Shown here in pieces: positions 29,944 to 41,999 of a stretch of DNA of 64,000 bases. The notes beneath the pieces are model-generated. The model had not been told where the DNA came from. It was given only the letters and a program-made list of their open reading frames with translations, and did no database searches. The stretch spans positions 1 through 64,000 of the forward strand of contig NZ_NRCJ01000009.1 in assembly GCF_003129965.1 (NCBI RefSeq), read 5' to 3'. A program made the translations under genes and the position numbers. Numbering within the stretch: position 1 is the first letter of the stretch; each line of letters starts with the position of its first letter. The DNA is from Aggregatibacter kilianii (GTDB lineage Bacteria > Pseudomonadota > Gammaproteobacteria > Enterobacterales > Pasteurellaceae).

Positions 29944-29984
29944 ATCACACGCAAACCAACTGTTGAAATTGGTTTGCGTGTGAT
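29944..29984. repeat. Perfect 16-bp inverted repeat upstream of apbE
   Basis: ATCACACGCAAACCAA (29944-29959) is the exact complement of 29969-29984, with a 9-base loop. It ends 24 bases before the apbE start, inside the nqr operon. There is no T run after it on the minus strand, so it is not a standard terminator. Confidence 0.85.
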
Positions 29985-30013
29985 GAATCAACATGAAAAA
30001 CGCTGTAAATTTC

Positions 30014-30040
30014 GACCGCACTTCAACATAAAGTGCGGTC
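30014..30040. repeat. Inverted uptake-sequence pair between nqrF and apbE
   Basis: GACCGCACTT (30014-30023) faces AAGTGCGGTC (30031-30040) with a 7-base loop. T residues follow on the plus strand only, so it is not obviously a terminator for the minus-strand operon. Confidence 0.65.
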
Positions 30041-30072
30041 ATTTTTTACGATGTTTTTAAACCTACAAGGCA

Positions 30073-31308
30073 TTAACCACCGAAGTCATCCAACAAGATG
30101 TTTTCATCTTCAACGCCGAGGTCTTTCAACATTTTGATTACCGCAGCGTTCATGACCGGAGGTCCGCACATGTAGTATTCACAATCTTCCGGTGCTTCAT
30201 GGTTTTTCAGGTAGTTTTCATAAAGCACGTTGTGAATAAAGCCGGTGTAACCTGTCCAATTGTCTTCCGGCAACGGATCGGATAACGCCACATGCCATTG
30301 GAAGTTCGGATTTTCTTCTTGCAGATGATCGAAATCTTCCACATAGAACATTTCACGTTTAGAACGGGCACCATACCAGAAGGACATTTTACGTTTGGAA
30401 TGTAAACGTTTTAACTGGTCGAAGATGTGGGAACGCATTGGCGCCATACCCGCACCACCACCGATGAACACCATTTCGGCGTCGGTTTCTTTCGCAAAGA
30501 ATTCACCGAACGGACCAGAAATAATCACTTTATCACCCGGTTTTAATGACCAAATATAAGAGGACATTTGTCCCGGAGGCGCATCAGGCACACGCGGCGG
30601 AGGTGTTGCGATACGCACGTTCAGCATAATAATGCCTTTTTCTTCCGGATAAGACGCCATGGAGTAAGCGCGGATAATATGCTCGTCCACTTTTGACACA
30701 TAACGCCATAAATCGTATTTGTCCCAATCTTCGTGGTACTCTTTCGGAATATCGAAGTCTTTGTAGTAAACCGTATGCGGTTCCGCTTCAATTTGGATAT
30801 AACCGCCGGCACGGAACGGCACTTCTTCACCTTCAGGAATCGCCAATTTAAGTTCTTTGATGAAAGTTGCCTTGTTATCGTTAGAAATAACGGTACATTC
30901 CCATTTTTTCACGCCGAAGATTTCTTCCGGCAATTCGATATCCATGTTGCCTTTCACGTTGACTTGGCAAGACAGACGATAGCCTTCTTTCGCTTCACGT
31001 TTGGTAATGTGGGATAGCTCGGTCGGTAAAATTTCACCGCCGCCGCTTTTCACTTTCACGACACATTGACCGCAGGAACCGCCGCCACCGCAAGCGGATG
31101 ACACGAAGATACCTTTGCTGGCAAGGGCACCGAGCAATTTACCGCCTGCCGGTAAGGTAATGGCTTTGTTCGGATCGTCGTTAATTTGAATGGTAATATC
31201 GCCGGAATCCACCAATTTGGATTTAGCAAACAAGATGATTGCAACGAGCACCAAAACGATAGCGGTAAAGGCTGCAACACCGAGTAAAAGAATTGTAGTT
31301 TCGCTCAT
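30073..31308 (-). CDS. nqrF: Na+-NQR subunit F (NADH dehydrogenase subunit)
   Basis: A 411-residue subunit that oxidises NADH and passes electrons into the complex. One N-terminal membrane helix is followed by a ferredoxin domain with the 2Fe-2S cysteines ([14 protein letters not shown], then LSCQVN). An FAD-binding motif follows (RAYSMAS), and then the NADH domain ([21 protein letters not shown]). The C-terminus DDFGG is that of the family. Confidence 0.97.
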   Translation of the reverse strand: MSETTILLLGVAAFTAIVLVLVAIILFAKSKLVDSGDITIQINDDPNKAITLPAGGKLLGALASKGIFVSSACGGGGSCGQCVVKVKSGGGEILPTELSHITKREAKEGYRLSCQVNVKGNMDIELPEEIFGVKKWECTVISNDNKATFIKELKLAIPEGEEVPFRAGGYIQIEAEPHTVYYKDFDIPKEYHEDWDKYDLWRYVSKVDEHIIRAYSMASYPEEKGIIMLNVRIATPPPRVPDAPPGQMSSYIWSLKPGDKVIISGPFGEFFAKETDAEMVFIGGGAGMAPMRSHIFDQLKRLHSKRKMSFWYGARSKREMFYVEDFDHLQEENPNFQWHVALSDPLPEDNWTGYTGFIHNVLYENYLKNHEAPEDCEYYMCGPPVMNAAVIKMLKDLGVEDENILLDDFGG

Positions 31309-31319
31309 TTATGCACTCC

Positions 31320-31916
31320 TTATAACTGAATACCGGAGAATGACATAAAGCCAAGCGCCATCAAGCCTGCGGAGATAAAGGTGATCCCTAAACCGCGTAA
31401 ACCTGCCGGCACGTCAGAATATTTCATTTTCTCAGTTAAGCCCGCCAACGCAACGATTGCCAACATCCAACCCAAGCCCGCGCCGATACCGTAAACGGCA
31501 GATTCTGCGAAAGTATATTCACGTTGGATGGCAAAGGATACGCCCCCGAAAATCGCACAGTTTACGGCGATGAGCGGAAGGAAAATCCCAAGTGCGTTAT
31601 ACAACGCCGGGAAGAATTTATCTAAGGTCATTTCAAGAATTTGAACGATACCCGCGATAATCCCGATGAAAGTGATAAAGCTTAAGAACGATAAATCCAC
31701 GCCTTCAACCAAAGCGCTGTCTTTCAATACATGCTCATACACGAATTGGTTCGCCGGTACGGAAATACCAAGCACCACCGTTACCGCCACGCCTAAGCCA
31801 AATGCCGTTGACACTTTCTTAGATACGGCAAGGAAAGTACACATTCCCAAGAAAAAGGAAAGCGCCATGTTTTCAATGAAGATCGCCTTCACAAATAGGC
31901 TAATATAATGTTCCAT
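31320..31916 (-). CDS. nqrE: Na+-NQR subunit E
   Basis: A 198-residue integral membrane subunit with six predicted helices. It pairs with NqrD to hold an iron centre between inverted half-helices. The conserved cysteine in [12 protein letters not shown] and the one in [12 protein letters not shown] are the expected ligands. The gene follows nqrD with three bases between them. Confidence 0.96.
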   Translation of the reverse strand: MEHYISLFVKAIFIENMALSFFLGMCTFLAVSKKVSTAFGLGVAVTVVLGISVPANQFVYEHVLKDSALVEGVDLSFLSFITFIGIIAGIVQILEMTLDKFFPALYNALGIFLPLIAVNCAIFGGVSFAIQREYTFAESAVYGIGAGLGWMLAIVALAGLTEKMKYSDVPAGLRGLGITFISAGLMALGFMSFSGIQL

Positions 31917-31919
31917 TGA

Positions 31920-32549
31920 TTATTTCTCCTGTTGCTCAGGTTTCCACGTTCTTAAGCCCCAAATTACGAAGCCGATAATAAAGAACGCACTTGGTGCAAG
32001 AAGGAATAAACCGTTCGGTTGATACCAACCGCCGTCTTGAATGGTTTGTAATACCGGGAAGCCCAGTAAACGACCGGAACCGATGAGTTCACGCAAGGTT
32101 GCTACGATTAATAAAATCGCACCGTAGCCTAAACCGTTACCGATACCGTCCACGAAACTTTCTAACGGACGGGATTTCATGGCAAAGGCTTCCGCACGCC
32201 CCATTACGATACAGTTGGTGATAATCAAACCGACGAATACGGAAAGTTGTTTGGACAAGCCGTAAGCGAAAGCTTTCAACACCTGGTCAACCAAGATTAC
32301 CAAAGAGGCGATAATCGCAAGTTGCACAATGATACGAATACTGTTCGGAATGTAGTTACGAATCATTGAAATGAACATACTGGAAAAACCGGTCACCAAA
32401 CATACCGCAATCGCCATTACGATGGCCGTTTGCAGTTGGGTAGTTACTGCCAATGCAGAACAAATACCCAAGATTTGTAACGCAATTGGGTTGTTTTTCG
32501 CAATCGGATCAAGCAAAAGTGCTTTTAAATTGCTTTTTGCATCAGCCAT
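31920..32549 (-). CDS. nqrD: Na+-NQR subunit D
   Basis: A 209-residue membrane subunit related to NqrE and RnfE. Iron-ligand cysteines appear in [14 protein letters not shown] and [18 protein letters not shown]. Its start overlaps the nqrC stop by one base, which implies coupled translation. Confidence 0.96.
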   Translation of the reverse strand: MADAKSNLKALLLDPIAKNNPIALQILGICSALAVTTQLQTAIVMAIAVCLVTGFSSMFISMIRNYIPNSIRIIVQLAIIASLVILVDQVLKAFAYGLSKQLSVFVGLIITNCIVMGRAEAFAMKSRPLESFVDGIGNGLGYGAILLIVATLRELIGSGRLLGFPVLQTIQDGGWYQPNGLFLLAPSAFFIIGFVIWGLRTWKPEQQEK

Positions 32550-33334
32550 TATCTTGCCCCCGCTTTAAATTTTGCTAAGAATGGACCAAAACCGTTTTGG
32601 CTGAACCAGTAATCAAATGAACCTTGAACACCATTTGAGGTTAAGGTTGCACCTGATAAACCGTCTACGCCATGTTCTTTATCGGTTGATGTGCCTTTGT
32701 AGATTTTGAATTTTTGGTTGCCTTGCTCGTCATATAATTTCTTATCGACGAACTGAGCCTGCCAACGCGGGTTAGCGATTTCACCGCCAAGACCTGCCGT
32801 TTCACCTTGGTCATAGTAGGTAATTCCTTTGATGGTATTGGCATCCGGCGCAACGGAAACGAACCCGTACATGGTTGACCATAAACCGCGACCATACATC
32901 GGCAGAACCACTTGGCTTACTGTCCCTTGTTCGTCTTTTACCAAATAAACCACGGCTTGTTTCGCCCGCACTTTAATGCCGGCTTTATCTTCATCGGCAG
33001 GAATAGACTGACTAAGTGCGGTGTCTTTTATTGCTGTTTTCGGGTCAAAACGTTCCGCTTCTTCTTTTGTCGCTTGCACGAAATCACCGCTTTGCAAATC
33101 TACCAAGCGAGGTTCGATAAATTTGTTGTAGGTATCTTTGATAACCGAAGCGTTGTCTTCTTTCATCAAACCTGCAACGGTTAAAATATTGCGTTGAACG
33201 TCAAGGGCTTTTTGTTCATCTTGTTTGGATTTAAGGGCTACGGCGGCACCTGAAACCACGATAGAACAAACCAGACTCAATAACACAACAACGGTTACCG
33301 TACCGCTTACGCTATCTTTATTAAATTTAGCCAT
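32549..33334 (-). CDS. nqrC: Na+-NQR subunit C (covalent FMN)
   Basis: A 261-residue subunit with one N-terminal membrane helix and a periplasmic FMN-binding domain. FMN is attached by ApbE at the threonine of SGATLTS, here Thr230. Start 33334 ([11 protein letters not shown]) overlaps the end of nqrB by 8 bases. The in-frame extension to 33409 lies inside nqrB and is rejected. Confidence 0.96.
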   Translation of the reverse strand: MAKFNKDSVSGTVTVVVLLSLVCSIVVSGAAVALKSKQDEQKALDVQRNILTVAGLMKEDNASVIKDTYNKFIEPRLVDLQSGDFVQATKEEAERFDPKTAIKDTALSQSIPADEDKAGIKVRAKQAVVYLVKDEQGTVSQVVLPMYGRGLWSTMYGFVSVAPDANTIKGITYYDQGETAGLGGEIANPRWQAQFVDKKLYDEQGNQKFKIYKGTSTDKEHGVDGLSGATLTSNGVQGSFDYWFSQNGFGPFLAKFKAGAR

Positions 33335-34580
33335 TTGTTCTTGCTCTCCGACGTTTGATATTTGCCTGAACCACGATATAGTCGAAAATCGGTGCGAATA
33401 AGTTCGCAAACAAAATCGCCAACATCATACCTTCCGGATAGGCCGGGTTAACCACGCGAATTAATACGCACATCACACCGATTAATGCACCATACCACCA
33501 TTTACCTTTGTTGGTGAACGCCGCAGAAACCGGGTCGGTCGCCATAAAGAACATACCCAATGCGAAGCCGCCCAACACCAAGTGCCAATGCCAAGGCATC
33601 GCAAACATTGGATTAGTTGCAGAACCGATCAGATTAAATAACGTAGAGGTTGCGATCATACCGATCATCACACCGGCGATAATTCGCCAAGATGCAATGC
33701 GGGCAAATACGATAATTGCCGCACCAATGATTAACGCGAGCGTTGAAACTTCACCGATAGAGCCCGGGATATTGCCGAGGAAGGCATCCATCCAAGTAAT
33801 CGGTTGACCGGTGACGGCGTGTTGCAATGCGGCCTGACCGCCACTTGCCCATTGAGAAAGCGCGGTTGCACCGGAGAAACCGTCTGCTGCCGTCCAAACC
33901 AAGTCGCCGGAAATTTGTGCCGGATAGGCAAAGAATAAGAAAGCACGACCTGCCAATGCCGGGTTCATGAAGTTTTTACCAACTCCACCGAACACTTCTT
34001 TCGCCACTACAACACCGAAAGTAGTTGCTAACGCAGCCTGCCATAACGGCAATGTCGGCGGAACGATAAGCGCAAGCAAAATGGAAGTGACGAAGAAACC
34101 TTCATTGATTTCATGTTTACGAATCATCGCAAACAACACTTCCCAGAAACCGCCCACAAAGAATACCACGGCGTAAATCGGCAGGAAGAATAACGCGCCG
34201 ATCCCCATTTTGGATAGCACGCCCGCATCTTGTGATAACCAGCCGAAAGCATTAGCCAAAGCAAAATGCCAGTCGTTAGCCACATTGGTTGCTACATTTT
34301 GGTTAAAAATGTCTACCGCACCCAACTGACCTAATGCAGTTAAGGATTGCGCACCAACGTTATACATCCCGTAAAACATTGCCGGGAAAAGCGCCAGCCA
34401 AACCAGCACCATCATACGTTTTGAATCTAAAGCATCGCGAACGTGGGACGCTTTATGCGTAACTGTACCCGGTGTATATAAAAAGGTGTATGTCGCTTCA
34501 AATAGGGCATACCATTTTTCATATTTTCCGCCGGGTAAAAACGCGGGTTCTATTTTCTCAAAAAAATGTTTTAACCCCAT
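33327..34580 (-). CDS. nqrB: Na+-NQR subunit B (covalent FMN, riboflavin site)
   Basis: A 417-residue membrane subunit with about ten helices that forms the sodium channel of the complex. The ApbE acceptor motif SGAT is at residues 236-239 (Thr239), inside GFSGATALS. It follows nqrA by 2 bases. Confidence 0.97.
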   Translation of the reverse strand: MGLKHFFEKIEPAFLPGGKYEKWYALFEATYTFLYTPGTVTHKASHVRDALDSKRMMVLVWLALFPAMFYGMYNVGAQSLTALGQLGAVDIFNQNVATNVANDWHFALANAFGWLSQDAGVLSKMGIGALFFLPIYAVVFFVGGFWEVLFAMIRKHEINEGFFVTSILLALIVPPTLPLWQAALATTFGVVVAKEVFGGVGKNFMNPALAGRAFLFFAYPAQISGDLVWTAADGFSGATALSQWASGGQAALQHAVTGQPITWMDAFLGNIPGSIGEVSTLALIIGAAIIVFARIASWRIIAGVMIGMIATSTLFNLIGSATNPMFAMPWHWHLVLGGFALGMFFMATDPVSAAFTNKGKWWYGALIGVMCVLIRVVNPAYPEGMMLAILFANLFAPIFDYIVVQANIKRRRARTNG

Positions 34581-34582
34581 TT

Positions 34583-36280
<1,698 letters not shown>

Positions 36281-36595
36281 TTATTGTCCCACACCGGCAC
36301 AATTTGGTGATTTAGGAAATTGTTGTCCTAACTTTTCCCATTCGGATGATGTATAAAGATGAAGCGCCAAGGCATGAATGCCTTGTTGCAAATCCTGCGC
36401 TAAAAATTGATAAACTTGACGATGGCGGGCAACTTTTCCTACGCCTTCAAAGGCATCGCTGACCAATACCACTTTAAAATGCGAGTCCGCACCACGCCCC
36501 GAACTATGCATATGGCTTTCGTTCTCAACAGCAATAAAGTGCGGTCGAAATTCCAGCTGTAATCGTTGTTCCAATTCTTGTTGTTTGGTCATCAT
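36281..36595 (-). CDS. bolA: BolA family protein
   Basis: A 104-residue BolA protein. The conserved core is present (ENESHMHSSGRGADSHFKVVLVSDAFEGV, shown here only by its segments NESHMHS and HFKVVLVSD) with the histidine in ARHRQVYQFL that takes part in Fe-S binding with monothiol glutaredoxin. It has roles in Fe-S trafficking and cell shape in other bacteria. Start 36595 follows AGGGA by six bases, and ATG 36592 is an alternative. It is divergent from yajG, as these genes are also neighbours in Escherichia coli. Confidence 0.9.
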   Translation of the reverse strand: MMTKQQELEQRLQLEFRPHFIAVENESHMHSSGRGADSHFKVVLVSDAFEGVGKVARHRQVYQFLAQDLQQGIHALALHLYTSSEWEKLGQQFPKSPNCAGVGQ

Positions 36596-36694
36596 AATCC
36601 GTCCCTAAAAATCAATTATTACGCGGCGATACTATACTTTATGCCGCAAGTTTGTAAGAATAACCTCGTTTTGTTCAAACCTATCGAGGATATT

Positions 36695-37288
36695 ATGAAA
36701 TTTAAGATCAAGTCTCTTACATTGGGCGCACTTTTCCTTTCCAGCGTATTGTTAACCGGCTGTCAAAGCGAACCCAGCACGCTGACATTCACGCCACCGG
36801 CACCGAAAGCCTCAATGAATGTCAATCAATCCGCCGTCGTTTATGTCACCACCCGCGATATGCGTAATGCGCCGGAAATCAGTAGCTACGTTAACCAAGG
36901 GCAGTTATTCAAATTATTCGCTTCACCTGAAGTCACTCAATTATTCCAACAAGTAGAACAACAGGATTTGGTCAGCAAAGGATTCCGTATCGGTATGGCA
37001 AACAACTCAAATGCCGCCGTCACTGTGGATATTCAGCAGTTCTTCGCCAAAGTAAACCAAGGCAACTTACGCTACGACATTGACAGCAAAATTCAACTTG
37101 CCATTCATGTACAAGGTCGCAGAGGGCAATTCACTAAAAATATTAATGCCAGCCGCACCCACTCCGGCGCATTTTCCGCTAAAAATCAAGAAATCCAAAA
37201 AGTGCTAGGCGAAACCTTCAATGAAGTAGTGGAATCCATTTACAAAGATCAGGAAATTTCCAACGCGATTAATCAATACGCGAACTAA
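36695..37288 (+). CDS. yajG: YajG-like lipoprotein
   Basis: A 197-residue lipoprotein with lipobox LLTGC at residues 20-24 (cysteine at 24), followed by a YajG-like domain (SAVVYVTTRDMRNAPEISSY). The function is unknown. Start 36695 has GAGGATATT just upstream; the open frame back to 36566 overlaps bolA and is rejected. Its position next to bolA matches enterobacteria. Confidence 0.82.
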   Translation: MKFKIKSLTLGALFLSSVLLTGCQSEPSTLTFTPPAPKASMNVNQSAVVYVTTRDMRNAPEISSYVNQGQLFKLFASPEVTQLFQQVEQQDLVSKGFRIGMANNSNAAVTVDIQQFFAKVNQGNLRYDIDSKIQLAIHVQGRRGQFTKNINASRTHSGAFSAKNQEIQKVLGETFNEVVESIYKDQEISNAINQYAN

Positions 37289-37304
37289 AAACGCCGTTGA
37301 AAAC

Positions 37305-37339
37305 GACCGCACTTTTTAGTGTTTTTCTAAAGTGCGGTC
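37305..37339 (+). terminator. Inverted uptake-sequence terminator of yajG
   Basis: GACCGCACTTT (37305-37315) pairs with AAAGTGCGGTC (37329-37339), 17 bases past the yajG stop. Confidence 0.65.
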
Positions 37340-37393
37340 AGAATTTCAAGTGTTTTTTAAGATAATTATCCTGATACAAAAACAGAAAAAACA

Positions 37394-37419
37394 AAAGCCG
37401 CTAATAACTTAGCGGCTTT
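37394..37419 (-). terminator. Terminator of the tRNA-Phe/tRNA-Asn transcript
   Basis: AAAGCCGCTAA and TTAGCGGCTTT form an 11-bp perfect stem with a 4-base loop. On the minus strand a T-rich tail follows, 9 bases after tRNA-Asn. Confidence 0.88.
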
Positions 37420-37427
37420 CTCGAATT

Positions 37428-37503
37428 TGGCTCCTCCTGCTGGACTTGAACCAGCGACATATGGATTAACAGTCCACCGTTCTACCGACTGAACTAAGGA
37501 GGA
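37428..37503 (-). tRNA. tRNA-Asn (GTT)
   Basis: The 76-base gene folds as a cloverleaf. The acceptor stem TCCTCCT pairs with AGGAGGA, the anticodon loop CTGTTAA gives GTT, the T loop GGTTCAAGTCC is intact, and CCA is encoded. Confidence 0.97.
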
Positions 37504-37507
37504 ATAG

Positions 37508-37583
37508 TGGTGCCTCGAGGCGGAATCGAACCACCGACACGGGGATTTTCAATCCCCTGCTCTACCGACTGAGCTATCGAGGC
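37508..37583 (-). tRNA. tRNA-Phe (GAA)
   Basis: The 76-base gene has acceptor stem GCCTCGA pairing with TCGAGGC, anticodon loop TTGAAAA giving GAA, T loop GGTTCGATTCC, and encoded CCA. It lies 4 bases upstream of tRNA-Asn and should share its transcript. Confidence 0.97.
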
Positions 37584-37740
37584 AACTCGTCAGTGGTGCG
37601 TATTAAACGTTTTTTTCGATTTCAAGTCAACCTCTATTTTTAAAAAAGTGGAAATTATTAACTTGGTTGTGCATTTAACAAGCGAAACGTATATAAATGC
37701 TACATTTTTGTCGAATTTATTATTTCTCATATAAAACAAT

Positions 37741-37766
37741 GCCCGCTGAAAAACACCTCAGCGGGC
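37741..37766 (-). terminator. Terminator of mltC
   Basis: GCCCGCTGA and TCAGCGGGC form a 9-bp stem, 21 bases past the mltC stop, with a T-rich tail on the minus strand. Confidence 0.75.
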
Positions 37767-37786
37767 ACGAAAAAACACCCGGCTAA

Positions 37787-38866
37787 TCAGCGACGCACAC
37801 GATAACTTTTCTGTGCTTTGTCCACTTTCACCAAATAATTTCTCGCCTGAGCGGACGGATGGCTGGTGGTTAAAATACGATACACCTGTTCCGGATAAAG
37901 CTGATTGATTTGCATCATCGCCATGTCTTTATCATCGTTGAATACGCGTAACACCGCACCAGCACCGCTGTTATAAGCGGAAATCATCGCAAAACGTTTT
38001 GAGGTCGGATTGGTAATACCGTCCAGATATTTGTTTTGCAACAGCCACAAATAAGACGCACCGGCATCAATATTTTTCTCAGGATCGAATAAATAAGCCT
38101 TGCTTGGCTGACCGCTCATGCCTTTCATTTGGAACACATCGCGCCCTGCGGTATGTGGTACCACCTGCATCAAGCCCATGGCGTTGGCATAGCTTATCGC
38201 ATACGGGTTAAAACTGGATTCCGTTTGCATAATGCCAAGAATCAGGCTTTCGTCTAACCCATAACGACGCGCCACTTTACGCACGATCGGCAGATATTTT
38301 TGCGCCCGCACTTCAACGTGGTTGGCAATCATCGGAATGACTACGAATTGCACCTGATGACCGTTCGCCAAACGGCGGGTTTGCAATTTATTTTGAATTA
38401 AATAAGTGGCGAAATTTCCCGCGGTAAACTGATCCGTAATGGATCCGCCCTGATTATCAATCACCTGCCCGACCAAGAACGGACGGGAACTAATCGGCAC
38501 GTCGCCGGAAGCAAATAAATCAATGCCATTGGCATCGGACCCCATCAACAAGGTATGCACGATGGCATTGTGCAGACGGTTCAAATCGGCCTGTGTTTCA
38601 ATGGTAATCAAACCTTCGTCAAAACTGACATGGCTACGGGTATAATAACGATCCGTGTATTTCACATAGTCTTTACGGCTCGCCACCAACAGCTCGTTCA
38701 CCCCCCAAATGCGGTCGATATTATTGGCGAATTGCCCGGTTAAAATATCCAACCCGCGCGTATCTTTCGCAAAGGCTTCGTCATAATCTAATCCCTTGTG
38801 GTGTGACGTACCGCCGCCACAAGCATATAAAAAAGGAATTAAGGCTAAAATTAAATACTTCTTCAT
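37787..38866 (-). CDS. mltC: Membrane-bound lytic murein transglycosylase C
   Basis: A 359-residue outer membrane lipoprotein that cleaves peptidoglycan. The lipobox FLYAC puts the lipidated cysteine at residue 16. A domain of MltC type is followed by the SLT domain, with the catalytic glutamate in [12 protein letters not shown] and the motifs [11 protein letters not shown] and [10 protein letters not shown]. It starts 5 bases after yggX, in an operon mutY-yggX-mltC as in Escherichia coli. Confidence 0.95.
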   Translation of the reverse strand: MKKYLILALIPFLYACGGGTSHHKGLDYDEAFAKDTRGLDILTGQFANNIDRIWGVNELLVASRKDYVKYTDRYYTRSHVSFDEGLITIETQADLNRLHNAIVHTLLMGSDANGIDLFASGDVPISSRPFLVGQVIDNQGGSITDQFTAGNFATYLIQNKLQTRRLANGHQVQFVVIPMIANHVEVRAQKYLPIVRKVARRYGLDESLILGIMQTESSFNPYAISYANAMGLMQVVPHTAGRDVFQMKGMSGQPSKAYLFDPEKNIDAGASYLWLLQNKYLDGITNPTSKRFAMISAYNSGAGAVLRVFNDDKDMAMMQINQLYPEQVYRILTTSHPSAQARNYLVKVDKAQKSYRVRR

Positions 38867-38871
38867 TTTAC

Positions 38872-39147
38872 TTATTTCGCTTCAGGAGGCGTATAACCTT
38901 CAATGTGCACATCTTTACCTTCAAACAAAAAATTCACCATTTCCTGTTCCAGCAATTTACGATGATCCGCGTTCATCATGTTTAATTTTTTTTCATTCAC
39001 CAGCATGGTTTGTTTTTTCATCCACTCGCCCCACGCCTGTTTACTAATAGAATCAAAAATACGTTTGCCCAATTCCCCCGGATACAGCTGAAAATCCAAC
39101 CCTTCGGATTCTTGTTTTAAACGTTCACAAAACACCATTCTTGCCAT
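38872..39147 (-). CDS. yggX: Probable Fe(2+)-trafficking protein YggX
   Basis: A 91-residue cytoplasmic protein that helps protect Fe-S clusters from oxidation in enterobacteria. The conserved N-terminus [18 protein letters not shown] includes the functional cysteine at position 7. The gene overlaps the end of mutY by 23 bases. MutY itself carries a 4Fe-4S cluster, which makes the pairing sensible. Confidence 0.96.
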   Translation of the reverse strand: MARMVFCERLKQESEGLDFQLYPGELGKRIFDSISKQAWGEWMKKQTMLVNEKKLNMMNADHRKLLEQEMVNFLFEGKDVHIEGYTPPEAK

Positions 39148-40264
39148 AATGATTCCTTACATATTGAGTTAATAAATTCTTCACGGGCGTTGCCAGCCCG
39201 ATAGGTTCAGGATTTTGCGGATCATACCAATATTTGACCGCACTTAATAGGTCAGATTGATATTCCGCCCCCTTTTCCGCCACTTTTTGCCAATCGGAGC
39301 GGTTCTCGTCTACCGATAATTTTGGCTCGTCCGTTCGTGCATAAATCGGATAAATATCCAAGTGGAAATGGCTGAACGTGTGGCGAAATGCCGTCCATTC
39401 CTGATATTGCTTGATGCCGTTTGCCGCCAGATACGCCAGCAGTGCCTGCTTTTCGGCAAACTGCGGGAAACAATACAACCCGCCCCATAAGCCTTTATTT
39501 TCCTGTTGTTGCAAGGCGATTTTGCCGTCTTTTTCCAACAACAAAAAATAACTTTCCCGCTCTGGCAGGGCTTTCTTCGGCTTTTTGCCCGGGTATGCCT
39601 GCCAGTTTTGCTCGGCGTTCGCTTTGCAATCGGTTTTCAACGGGCAAAGATCGCATTTTGGCTTGGAACGGGTACACACCATGGCGCCGATGTCCATCAT
39701 CGCCTGATTAAAATCCGCCACCTGTTCCGTTGGTGTCATCTCTGCCGTTAATCGCCACAACCGTTCTTCCGTTTTCTTTTCGCCCGGCCAACCGCTCACG
39801 GCAAAATAACGGGACAACACCCGCTTCACGTTGCCGTCCAGAATCGGATACGGCGCATTCAAACAGGAAGACAACACCGCCCCTGCCGTACTGCGCCCCA
39901 CTCCCGGCAGAGACCAAACCAGCTCAAATTCCATCGGAAACTCGCCACTATACTGATCCCGCATGATCTGCGCGGCTTTATGCAAATTGCGTGCCCGCGC
40001 GTAGTAGCCCAAACCCGTCCATAAATGCAGCACTTCGTCCAACGGCGCATCGGCAAGTGCGGTCAAATTCGGAAACGTTTTTACGAATCGCTCGAAATAG
40101 GGTATCACCGTCGCCACTTGCGTTTGCTGCAACATAACTTCCGACAACCAAACGCCGTATAAAGTTTTATTTTGTTGCCACGGTAAGTGCTTCCGCCCGA
40201 ATTTGGCATACCACGTCAGCACGGCATGGGCAAAAGGCGCGTTGGGAGATGATTGAGCCTGCAT
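39125..40264 (-). CDS. mutY: A/G-specific adenine glycosylase MutY
   Basis: A 379-residue DNA repair enzyme that removes adenine opposite 8-oxoguanine. It has the catalytic region [13 protein letters not shown], the helix-hairpin-helix [12 protein letters not shown], the catalytic aspartate region [10 protein letters not shown] and the 4Fe-4S loop with C-x6-C-x2-C-x5-C ([17 protein letters not shown]). A NUDIX-like C-terminal domain recognises 8-oxoG. ATG 40264 follows GGA closely, and GTG 40282 is an in-frame alternative. Confidence 0.95.
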   Translation of the reverse strand: MQAQSSPNAPFAHAVLTWYAKFGRKHLPWQQNKTLYGVWLSEVMLQQTQVATVIPYFERFVKTFPNLTALADAPLDEVLHLWTGLGYYARARNLHKAAQIMRDQYSGEFPMEFELVWSLPGVGRSTAGAVLSSCLNAPYPILDGNVKRVLSRYFAVSGWPGEKKTEERLWRLTAEMTPTEQVADFNQAMMDIGAMVCTRSKPKCDLCPLKTDCKANAEQNWQAYPGKKPKKALPERESYFLLLEKDGKIALQQQENKGLWGGLYCFPQFAEKQALLAYLAANGIKQYQEWTAFRHTFSHFHLDIYPIYARTDEPKLSVDENRSDWQKVAEKGAEYQSDLLSAVKYWYDPQNPEPIGLATPVKNLLTQYVRNHYGKNGVL

Positions 40265-40480
40265 AAATCCTGATAAATTCACTAAAAGTGCGGTTGAAAA
40301 TTCAAGTGTTTTTCAGCCGCCCGATAAAACAAAAAACCGACAAAGTTTAACACAAAGCCCGAACCTGCTTCACTAAAGATTAACAAATACCTTTTGTTTG
40401 ATTGGCTAAATTGCCAATGGTTCGGAAACAGCCTATAATCAGCCGCTAAAATTTTCCGCACACAACAATGTCAAGAATTC

Positions 40481-41236
40481 ATGTTAGACACACAATTACA
40501 ACCGACCTTTGCCGACCAGAAACGCAAAACCGTTGAAGCCGCCGAATTTACAGAAGACGGGCGTTATAAGCGCAAAGTGCGCAGCTTCGTGTTACGCACC
40601 GGGCGCTTGAGCGATTATCAAAAAAACGCCATGAACCAAAATTGGGCGGCGTTGGGCTTGGACTATCAAGCGCAGCCGTTTAATTTCAAAGCAATTTATG
40701 GTAACGACAACCCCGTCATTTTGGAAATCGGCTTTGGTATGGGCAGCTCCCTAGTAGACATGGCAGCGCAAAATCCCGATAAAAATTATTTGGGCATTGA
40801 AGTGCACACACCCGGTGTCGGCGCCTGTATCGCCTACGCGGTAGAAAAAGGCGTCACCAACTTACGCGTGATTTGCCACGACGCCACTGAAATTCTGCGT
40901 GATAGCATTGCCGATCACAGCCTCGGCGGTATGCAGTTGTTCTTTCCCGATCCATGGCACAAAGCCAGACACCACAAACGTCGTATCGTACAACCGCACT
41001 TTATCGACGGCTTATTGAACAAATTGCAAGCAGGTGCTTTCATTCACATGGCAACCGACTGGCAAAATTATGCGGAACATATGTTAGAGGTATTGCAACA
41101 ATATCCGCAGTTGCGTAACACCTCCGCCGCAAACGACTACATCCCCCGCCCCGATTTTCGCCCGCTGACCAAATTCGAACAACGCGGTCATCGCCTCGGG
41201 CATGGCGTGTGGGATTTGTATTTCGTCAAATCCTAA
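40481..41236 (+). CDS. trmB: tRNA (guanine-N7)-methyltransferase
   Basis: A 251-residue SAM-dependent enzyme that methylates G46 of tRNA. SAM motif [15 protein letters not shown] and the [14 protein letters not shown] signature of TrmB are present, with the C-terminal [17 protein letters not shown]. Start 40481 ([16 protein letters not shown]) is chosen as the first ATG of the frame. It lies upstream of yggL with 30 bases between, as in Escherichia coli. Confidence 0.95.
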   Translation: MLDTQLQPTFADQKRKTVEAAEFTEDGRYKRKVRSFVLRTGRLSDYQKNAMNQNWAALGLDYQAQPFNFKAIYGNDNPVILEIGFGMGSSLVDMAAQNPDKNYLGIEVHTPGVGACIAYAVEKGVTNLRVICHDATEILRDSIADHSLGGMQLFFPDPWHKARHHKRRIVQPHFIDGLLNKLQAGAFIHMATDWQNYAEHMLEVLQQYPQLRNTSAANDYIPRPDFRPLTKFEQRGHRLGHGVWDLYFVKS

Positions 41237-41266
41237 TTTCATCCACCTCAACAAAAGGACATCATC

Positions 41267-41605
41267 ATGGCTATTAAACGTAATCAAAGACAACGCAAAA
41301 AAATGCACATCGCAGAATTCCAAGAATTAGGCTTTTTGGTGCAATGGCAATTCGCCGAAGGCACTTCCGTGGAGCAAATCGACAGCACCGTTGACCGTTT
41401 CATCAGCGACGTCATCCAACCAAACGGACTGGCTTACGAAGGCAGCGGCTATTTACATTGGGAAGGTTTGGTTTGCTTGGAAAAAATCGGCAAATGCGAT
41501 GCTTCTCACCAAGAATTAGTGAAAAACTGGTTAACCCAAAACGGCTTACAACAAGTTGAAGTGAGTGAGTTGTTTGATATTTGGTGGGATTATCCGACTA
41601 AGTAA
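41267..41605 (+). CDS. yggL: YggL family protein (DUF469)
   Basis: A 112-residue protein of the YggL family, which in Escherichia coli associates with the large ribosomal subunit. Family features are RQRKKMHIAEFQELGF and the C-terminal SELFDIWWDYP. It follows trmB and probably shares its promoter. Confidence 0.92.
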   Translation: MAIKRNQRQRKKMHIAEFQELGFLVQWQFAEGTSVEQIDSTVDRFISDVIQPNGLAYEGSGYLHWEGLVCLEKIGKCDASHQELVKNWLTQNGLQQVEVSELFDIWWDYPTK

Positions 41606-41625
41606 TGTTACTTTTCTTATTTAAT

Positions 41626-41662
41626 AACCGCATTTTTATTTGTAAAGTGCGGTTATTTTTTT
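41626..41662 (+). terminator. Terminator of yggL built on an uptake sequence
   Basis: AACCGCATTT (one base from an uptake core) pairs with AAAGTGCGGTT at 41644-41654 and is followed by a run of T. Confidence 0.6.
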
Positions 41663-41704
41663 ACACGTTTCTCATTTTTTTATTAGAGAAAGAAGACGGC
41701 TAGA

Positions 41705-41736
41705 AAAAGTTTCCAATACTATGGAAACTTTTTTGG
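41705..41736. terminator. Second hairpin with T run in the yggL-purN gap
   Basis: AAAAGTTTCCA and TGGAAACTTTT form an 11-bp stem with a 6-base loop, flanked by A and T runs on both sides. It could back up yggL termination or end the minus-strand purMN transcript. Confidence 0.75.
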
Positions 41737-41820
41737 TTTAATCTTTCTTCATCGGAGGATTGGTATAAATTGGCAATGATGAACGAGAAACCTTAACATT
41801 CGGGCATTTTTTTCATCTCG

Positions 41821-41999
41821 TTAACCAATTGCTTGTTCAAACAATTTTTTTGCTTCGGTGATTCCTTTAGCCTTAATGGAGTGATCCCAAGCCAAAATTG
41901 GACATTATTTTGTTCCTCAAGTTGAGAGTCTTTATCTTCAATCTCATCCAAAGCCTGATTAAGTTTTGCAATTGCTTCATCTATATTCTTGCTTTTTAT
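41821..41999 (-). pseudogene. Frameshifted remnant of a TPR-like gene
   Basis: Directly after the purN stop the minus strand encodes, without a start codon, IKSKNIDEAIAKLNQALDE and onward to QNNVQF. One frame over it continues as LAWDHSIKAKGITEAKK and LFEQAIG, then TAA at 41821. The shift falls near 41895-41900. The pattern of helices (EAIAKLNQAL, EAKKLFEQAI) resembles tetratricopeptide repeats. The 5' part of the gene is missing. This is probably a decaying fragment left by a deletion next to purN. Confidence 0.55.
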
